39,491 nucleotides of DNA from Flavobacteriia bacterium (GTDB lineage Bacteria > Bacteroidota > Bacteroidia > Flavobacteriales_D > Crocinitomicaceae). Both the position numbers and the translations under genes were made by a program. Of this stretch, positions 35,479 to 39,491 are shown piece after piece. Within the stretch, counting starts at the first letter, position 1; every line of letters begins with the position of its first letter. The stretch lies in contig CANHQP010000032.1 of NCBI GenBank assembly GCA_947462925.1, forward strand, positions 1-39,491, in the 5' to 3' direction. The notes under the pieces are model-generated. The model was not told the origin of the DNA. It worked only from the letters and a program-made list of their open reading frames with translations, and searched no databases.

Positions 35479-36198
35479 ATGAAAAAACTATTACTTTTAG
35501 CTTCAATAGCGTTTTTTGGAGCATTGAATTTGAATGCTCAATGTACTCCTGATCCTACCTTGACTAGTTCAGGAATTTACCCAGACAGTGCCACAAACTT
35601 TGTTGGCGGATGTGCGGGACAACCTTATGAACAAATTGTACAAAACGTTGTGCCTTTGGATACAACTGTGCCAGTTTTTGGTTTTCCTGTTCCTGCAACT
35701 ATTGACAGTATCAAATTAGTTAATGTATCTGGACTTCCTCCTGGGATTAACTTTTCTTGTAACCCAAACTCTTGTGCTTTCTTAGGTGGTGAAACAGGTT
35801 GCGCAGTGATCGAAGGTACTTGCAACACAGCTGGAACTTACAATTTGGTTTTTGACTTAACTGCTTATGTAACAGTTCAAGGTTTGCCACAATCTCAAGA
35901 TTTTACATTGACATATTACAAAATTGTAATCGGAACTTGTACTGCAGATTTGGACGAAAATTCTAATTCAATGTTTAAATTGTTCCCTAATCCAGCAAAC
36001 AACAAAGCGGTAATTGAAGGATTGAAAGGTCAAAACAATATCACTTTGACAAATGCTGAAGGAAAAATCGTTAAAACATACAACATGTTTGAAGGTGCTT
36101 CTTTAGAAATGAATTTGGAAGGATTGAACAACGGTTTATACTTTGTTACTGTAAATCATGACAAAGGAACTGAAGTGTTGAAATTGATTAAAGAATAA
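35479..36198 (+). CDS. Small secreted protein with T9SS type A sorting domain
   Basis: A 239-aa protein with a signal peptide (about 1-20, MKKLLLLASIAFFGALNLNA). The mature part (about 21-158) is Cys- and Pro-rich (PGINFSCNPNSCAFLGGETGCAVIEGTC), with a predicted immunoglobulin-like strand pattern and repeated aromatic/Thr strands; I recognise no named domain. Residues about 167-239 are a type A T9SS signal: FKLFPNPANNKAVIEGL, then GLNNGLYFVTVNHDKGTEVLKLIKE. It should thus be exported by SprA and either released or fixed to the surface. ATG start; strong terminator downstream. Single-gene unit. Confidence 0.85.
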   Translation: MKKLLLLASIAFFGALNLNAQCTPDPTLTSSGIYPDSATNFVGGCAGQPYEQIVQNVVPLDTTVPVFGFPVPATIDSIKLVNVSGLPPGINFSCNPNSCAFLGGETGCAVIEGTCNTAGTYNLVFDLTAYVTVQGLPQSQDFTLTYYKIVIGTCTADLDENSNSMFKLFPNPANNKAVIEGLKGQNNITLTNAEGKIVKTYNMFEGASLEMNLEGLNNGLYFVTVNHDKGTEVLKLIKE

Positions 36199-36219
36199 TA
36201 TTCTCAATCATACTTTGAA

Positions 36220-36252
36220 AGGTGTGTGTCATTTGATACACGCCTTTTTTTT
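36220..36252 (+). terminator. Intrinsic terminator after the small T9SS cargo gene
   Basis: AGGTGTGT pairs with ACACGCCT (one G-U pair) and the stem continues with GTC/GAT around ATTT, followed by eight T. It lies 22 bp past the stop at 36198. Confidence 0.88.
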
Positions 36253-36268
36253 GTTCCAAATATTCTAT

Positions 36269-36276
36269 TACCTTTG
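36269..36276 (+). promoter_or_regulatory. -7 promoter box TACCTTTG for the GT9 gene
   Basis: Exact TAnnTTTG match ending 5 nt before the ATG at 36282, directly after the preceding terminator. A TTG lies 15 nt upstream, which is shorter than the usual spacing. Confidence 0.5.
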
Positions 36277-36281
36277 AATTC

Positions 36282-37286
36282 ATGAAGATTTTAGTGGTGC
36301 GTTTTAGTTCAATTGGAGACATTGTCTTGACTTCTCCAATCGTCAGATGTATACACCAACAAATTCCAGACGCTGAAATTCATTTTCTAACCAAAAAATC
36401 TTTCGAAAGCATTGTTGCAACAAATCCTTTCATCAGCAAAACTTGGACGATAGAAAAATCCATCGATGAACTGATTCCGCAATTAAAAGCTAAAAAATTT
36501 GATTTTTTAGTTGATTTGCACACCAACATCAGAACCAAAAACTTAATTCGCAAACTCGGCGTTCCACATGCTAGTTTTCCTAAATTGAATATCGAAAAAT
36601 GGTTGCTGGTGAACTTCAAAATACCAATGAAAACGAATGTTCACGTTGTCGAAAGGTATTTCAAAGCAGTCGAGAAACTGCATGTTGTAAACGACCATCT
36701 TCCTTGCGATTTCTTTTTTCAAACTGAAGACGAAATTGATGTTGCATCACTTGGCGTTGAAAGCAAAAAATTTGTAGCCTTTGCGATAGGTGCACAATTT
36801 GCTACCAAAAGAATGCCGATTTCTAAAATGATAGAAGTGGTGAAGCAAATTAAATTTCCAGTGATTTTATCTGGTGGGCCAATGGATAAAGAAACTGCCG
36901 ATAATATTATCAAAGCGCTTCCAAATCAACAAATTATAAATGCTTGTGGGGGGTTTTCATTGCGACAATCTGCGAGTATTGTAAAACAAGCTTCAGTTTT
37001 ATTGACGCACGACACCGGTTTGATGCACATTGCGTCCGCTTTTCAAATTCCAATTGTGAGCGTTTGGGGAAATACCGTTCCTGCCTTGGGCATGTATCCT
37101 TATTTTCCAGGAAACGAAAATGGATTTTCAATCCACGAGGTGAGTGAATTGAAATGTCGACCTTGTTCCAAAATTGGATTTAAAAGTTGTCCGAAAAAGC
37201 ATTTCAATTGCATGAATTTACAAGACGCAAAAGCAATTGCAAATGATGTGAATGTGAAATTCAGTTCAGCTACTATTCTTCATTAA
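36282..37286 (+). CDS. Glycosyltransferase family 9 (heptosyltransferase-like)
   Basis: This 334-aa protein has the GT9 pattern of LPS heptosyltransferases. The N-terminus is ILVVRFSSIGDIVLTSPIVRCIHQQIPDAEIHFLTKK, with the conserved S-x-G-D. The C-terminal donor site has LTHDTGLMHIASAFQIPIVSVWGNT, where the D-T-G-x-M-H-I-A motif is the family hallmark. Near the end, a Cys-rich stretch (CRPCSKIGFKSCPKKHFNCM) is common in Bacteroidota GT9 proteins. It probably adds a sugar to the LPS core on the cytoplasmic face, in line with kdsB in the same window. The last 14 bases overlap the convergent thioesterase gene. Confidence 0.88.
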   Translation: MKILVVRFSSIGDIVLTSPIVRCIHQQIPDAEIHFLTKKSFESIVATNPFISKTWTIEKSIDELIPQLKAKKFDFLVDLHTNIRTKNLIRKLGVPHASFPKLNIEKWLLVNFKIPMKTNVHVVERYFKAVEKLHVVNDHLPCDFFFQTEDEIDVASLGVESKKFVAFAIGAQFATKRMPISKMIEVVKQIKFPVILSGGPMDKETADNIIKALPNQQIINACGGFSLRQSASIVKQASVLLTHDTGLMHIASAFQIPIVSVWGNTVPALGMYPYFPGNENGFSIHEVSELKCRPCSKIGFKSCPKKHFNCMNLQDAKAIANDVNVKFSSATILH

Positions 37287-37788
37287 ACAAAGCGCGCAAC
37301 TCTTTGGCATCGCTTGGTTTCATTTTTCCAGCCAAAATCAAACTCAATTCTTTTCGTCGCAAAGCACCGTCAAATCTAGCTTTTTCTTCTTCTGTTTCTG
37401 GAATCAATTCTGGCACTTGAATCGGGCCGCCGTTTTGATCAACAGCCACAAAAGTGTAAATCGCTTCGTTAGATTTTCTAGTTTTTCCAGTCACTGGATC
37501 TTCTACGAAAACATCCACAAAAACTTCCATCGAAGAACTAAACGCACGTGAAACTTTCGCTTCCAAGGTTACAATAGAAGAATGATTGATTGGTTCGCGA
37601 AACGAAACGTTGTTTACAGAAGCAGTAACCACGACACGACGAGAATGTCTGTGTGCTGATACACTTGCAATTACATCCATCCAAGCGAGCAATTGACCTC
37701 CAAATAAATTTCCTAAGGTGTTGGTGTCGTTCGGTAAAACAATTCTTGTGGTAATGGCTAATGTTTCTGACGCTTTTCTTGATTTCAT
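37273..37788 (-). CDS. Hotdog-fold acyl-CoA thioesterase
   Basis: A 171-aa hotdog protein of the acyl-CoA thioesterase (YciA/BACH-like) family. RIVLPNDTNTLGNLFGGQLLAWMDVIASVSAHRHS holds the catalytic Asn/Asp helix, followed by VVTASVNNVSFREPI and SNEAIYTFVAVDQNG. The C-terminal tail (about 130-171) is charged and helical. It hydrolyses acyl-CoA to free acid and CoA in the cytoplasm; chain length is unknown. The start is ATG at 37786-37788, 18 nt after an exact TACCTTTG box; a TTG seven codons upstream lies inside that box and is unlikely. It overlaps the GT9 gene tail to tail. Confidence 0.88.
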   Translation of the reverse strand: MKSRKASETLAITTRIVLPNDTNTLGNLFGGQLLAWMDVIASVSAHRHSRRVVVTASVNNVSFREPINHSSIVTLEAKVSRAFSSSMEVFVDVFVEDPVTGKTRKSNEAIYTFVAVDQNGGPIQVPELIPETEEEKARFDGALRRKELSLILAGKMKPSDAKELRALFNEE

Positions 37789-37806
37789 TGTCTTCGATTT
37801 GTGGGA

Positions 37807-37814
37807 CAAAGGTA
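37807..37814 (-). promoter_or_regulatory. -7 promoter box TACCTTTG for the thioesterase gene
   Basis: Exact TAnnTTTG match, 18 nt before the ATG at 37788. A TTG occurs 26 nt further upstream, beyond the usual spacing. Confidence 0.45.
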
Positions 37815-37879
37815 AACAAAATTACATGCGCTAAGATTTTCAAAATAGGGTGATTCCATTTATTTCACTCATTATTCCT

Positions 37880-37887
37880 TAACTTTG
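37880..37887 (+). promoter_or_regulatory. -7 promoter box TAACTTTG for the sugar-phosphate isomerase gene
   Basis: Exact TAnnTTTG match ending 7 nt before the ATG at 37895. No -33 TTG is seen at normal spacing. Confidence 0.45.
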
Positions 37888-37894
37888 CGGAAAA

Positions 37895-38887
37895 ATGAAC
37901 AACAACATGCACAAGCTAATCGCTCAATTTCCAGCAAATATTACTGAAGCTTTTCAAATTGCTTCCGAAATGAAATACCAAAAACCTGCAAATGCAATTC
38001 ACAACATCGTGGTTTGTGGTATGGGAGGTTCTGGAATTGGTGCTAAATTGGCCGTTCAATGGACGCAAGATGAATTGAAAATTCCTGTGATTTTCTTGCA
38101 AGATTATTATTTGCCACATTTTGTGAATGAAAATTCTTTAGTCATTGGTTCTTCTTATTCTGGAAATACCGAGGAGTCTTTGGAGACAATTCAAAAAGCG
38201 CATGCGCGAGGCGCGCACATTGTGGGTGTTTGCTCTGGCGGAAAATTGGCCGCTTTTTGTAAAGATAATGGTTTTGACTGCGCGATAGTTCCGAGCGGAA
38301 ATCAACCACGTGCAGCAGTTGCTTTTTCATTGATTCAAATATTAAACTTATTTTTTCAATTGGAGTTCATTCAAGGAAATGTGCTTGAATCGGTCGAAAT
38401 GGGTCGCAGATTAATTGTTGCTGAAGCTACAGAAATTCAAGAAGAAGCTAAAAAATTGGCAGCTTTTTTGAAAGACAAAGTCATCGCGATATATGCAACA
38501 AGTGCTTATGAAGCGGTCGCGATTCGTGCCAAACAGCAATTCAATGAAAACGGAAAATTACTTTGTTGGCAACATGTTCTACCCGAGATGAACCACAATG
38601 AATTGGTCGCTTGGGGCGGTGGAGACAATCGTTTTGGTGCTTTGTTTTTAGAAACAAACGAGGAACATCCGCAAAATGTGAAACGCATCCAGTTTACAAA
38701 AGATTACCTAAAAACCAGAACTGATTTTGTTTACACTTTGAACGCCATAGGTAATTCAACTGTTGAGCGCTCGATATACTTTATCAATGTTGTTGATTGG
38801 GCTTCCTACTATCTGTCGGAATTGAAAGGAATCGATGTAAATGAAATTGTGATTGTAGAAGGATTGAAGAAATTTTTGGAAGCATAA
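37895..38887 (+). CDS. Bifunctional phosphoglucose/phosphomannose isomerase-like SIS protein
   Basis: A 330-aa protein of the bacterial PGI/PMI family, which interconverts glucose-6-P, mannose-6-P and fructose-6-P. The N-terminal SIS domain has VVCGMGGSGIGAKLAVQW (about 40-57), SLVIGSSYSGNTEESLETI and IVPSGNQPRAAVAFSLIQIL. The C-terminal domain has IYATSAYEAVAIRAKQQFNENGK and LPEMNHNELVAWG, with the catalytic Glu/His region of the family. Two ATGs (codons 1 and 5) are possible; the first is preferred. It can feed glycolysis and mannose-based glycan precursors. It converges on recA, with that gene's terminator between. Confidence 0.88.
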   Translation: MNNNMHKLIAQFPANITEAFQIASEMKYQKPANAIHNIVVCGMGGSGIGAKLAVQWTQDELKIPVIFLQDYYLPHFVNENSLVIGSSYSGNTEESLETIQKAHARGAHIVGVCSGGKLAAFCKDNGFDCAIVPSGNQPRAAVAFSLIQILNLFFQLEFIQGNVLESVEMGRRLIVAEATEIQEEAKKLAAFLKDKVIAIYATSAYEAVAIRAKQQFNENGKLLCWQHVLPEMNHNELVAWGGGDNRFGALFLETNEEHPQNVKRIQFTKDYLKTRTDFVYTLNAIGNSTVERSIYFINVVDWASYYLSELKGIDVNEIVIVEGLKKFLEA

Positions 38888-38895
38888 TTTTAAGC

Positions 38896-38927
38896 AAAAA
38901 AAAACAGCGCCCCTTTCGAAGCGCTGT
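38896..38927 (-). terminator. Intrinsic terminator of recA
   Basis: On the minus strand ACAGCGC pairs with GCGCTGT (38904-38927) around a 10-nt loop containing TTCGAA, followed by nine U. It lies 16 bp past the recA stop at 38944. Confidence 0.88.
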
Positions 38928-38943
38928 CTTAAACGATATGCAG

Positions 38944-39491
38944 TTAGTCCTGGATTACCTCCTCAATTAATGTAGGATTCGCTCCAAGAACGTCTTTGAT
39001 TTTGGCTTCCAATTCTTCCATTAATTCTGGATTGTCGCCAATTAAACTTTTCACAGCATCACGCCCTTGTCCTAATCTCGTTTCTCCATAAGAGAACCAA
39101 GATCCGCTTTTCTTCAAAATGTTGAACTCAACGCCTAAATCTATGATTTCACCCACTTTTGAAATTCCTTCTCCATACATGATGTCGAATTCTGCTTTGC
39201 GGAACGGTGGCGCCACTTTATTTTTTACCACTTTCACTTTGATGTGGTTTCCAATCACTTCTTCTCCATCTTTGATCTGTGCGGCTCTTCTGATATCAAT
39301 TCTCACTGAAGCGTAGAATTTCAATGCATTTCCTCCAGTTGTTGTTTCTGGATTCCCGAACATTACACCGATTTTTTCACGCAATTGGTTGATGAAAATA
39401 CATGTACATTTCGCTTTTGAAATCGAACCTGTCAATTTTCTCAATGCTTTCGACATCAATCTTGCTTGCAATCCCATTTGAGAATCTCCCA
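38944..39491 (-). CDS. recA: Recombinase RecA, C-terminal part (cut by the window edge)
   Basis: RecA forms filaments on single-stranded DNA, carries out strand exchange and triggers the SOS response. About 181 C-terminal residues are visible. The first complete codons at the edge encode [19 protein letters not shown], which includes loop L1, so the true start is outside the window; the ATG at 39475-39477 is internal. Further on are [32 protein letters not shown] (loop L2), then [24 protein letters not shown] and [11 protein letters not shown], the usual C-terminal domain. The end is short and acidic. Terminator follows. Confidence 0.95.
   Translation of the reverse strand, partial: GDSQMGLQARLMSKALRKLTGSISKAKCTCIFINQLREKIGVMFGNPETTTGGNALKFYASVRIDIRRAAQIKDGEEVIGNHIKVKVVKNKVAPPFRKAEFDIMYGEGISKVGEIIDLGVEFNILKKSGSWFSYGETRLGQGRDAVKSLIGDNPELMEELEAKIKDVLGANPTLIEEVIQD

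Overview
The window is about 36% GC and densely coded. It looks like a chromosome segment of a member of Bacteroidota, most likely Flavobacteriales and perhaps a Fluviicola/Crocinitomicaceae-like genus; the genus is only an impression. The evidence is a full SprA-type translocon of the type IX secretion system (T9SS) in the order maeB-ruvA-sprA, secreted proteins with type A and type B T9SS sorting domains, a TonB-dependent receptor with a carboxypeptidase-regulatory-like N-terminus, promoter boxes of the Bacteroidota form TAnnTTTG, and almost no Shine-Dalgarno sequences. I see no insertion sequences, tRNAs, rRNAs, CRISPR arrays or prophage genes, so this is mostly core genome.

Layout. 1-502: no gene, several inverted repeats. 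503-6029 (minus): a two-domain periplasmic membrane protein (degenerate zincin plus alpha/beta hydrolase), a small outer-membrane-like protein, a PhnA-like protein, and a purN-marC pair. 6140-9028 (plus): a small lipoprotein and two coupled glycosyltransferases. 9034-19778 (minus): the maeB-ruvA-sprA-acetyltransferase operon. 19875-21710 (minus): an Omp28-like T9SS cargo. 21876-23347 (plus): pth and an EamA transporter. 23350-27303 (minus): a 1317-aa repeat-rich surface protein with a type B sorting domain. 27399-30487 (minus): folD, a DEAD-box helicase and a two-gene unit of unknown function. 30488-31007: a non-coding interval with a strong candidate for a 6S-like RNA. 31008-34227 (minus): kdsB and a TonB-dependent receptor. 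34251-37286 (plus): dprA, a small T9SS cargo and a heptosyltransferase-like gene. 37273-37788 (minus): an acyl-CoA thioesterase. 37895-38887 (plus): a phosphoglucose/phosphomannose isomerase. 38944 to the right edge (minus): the 3' part of recA.

Themes. The SprA exporter lies near three predicted cargos (19875, 23350, 35479). LPS and surface-glycan synthesis is represented by kdsB, the GT9 gene, two GT4-like genes and the sugar-phosphate isomerase. DNA recombination and uptake are represented by ruvA, dprA and recA. Metabolic genes are maeB, purN and folD.

The least ordinary items are the 175-nt structured RNA with its own promoter and terminator at 30623-30903, the pseudo-zincin/hydrolase fusion at 503-3130, sprA lying in the same frame as ruvA behind a single stop codon with a TTG start, and a set of -7 boxes placed only 4-7 nt before start codons, which suggests leaderless mRNAs.
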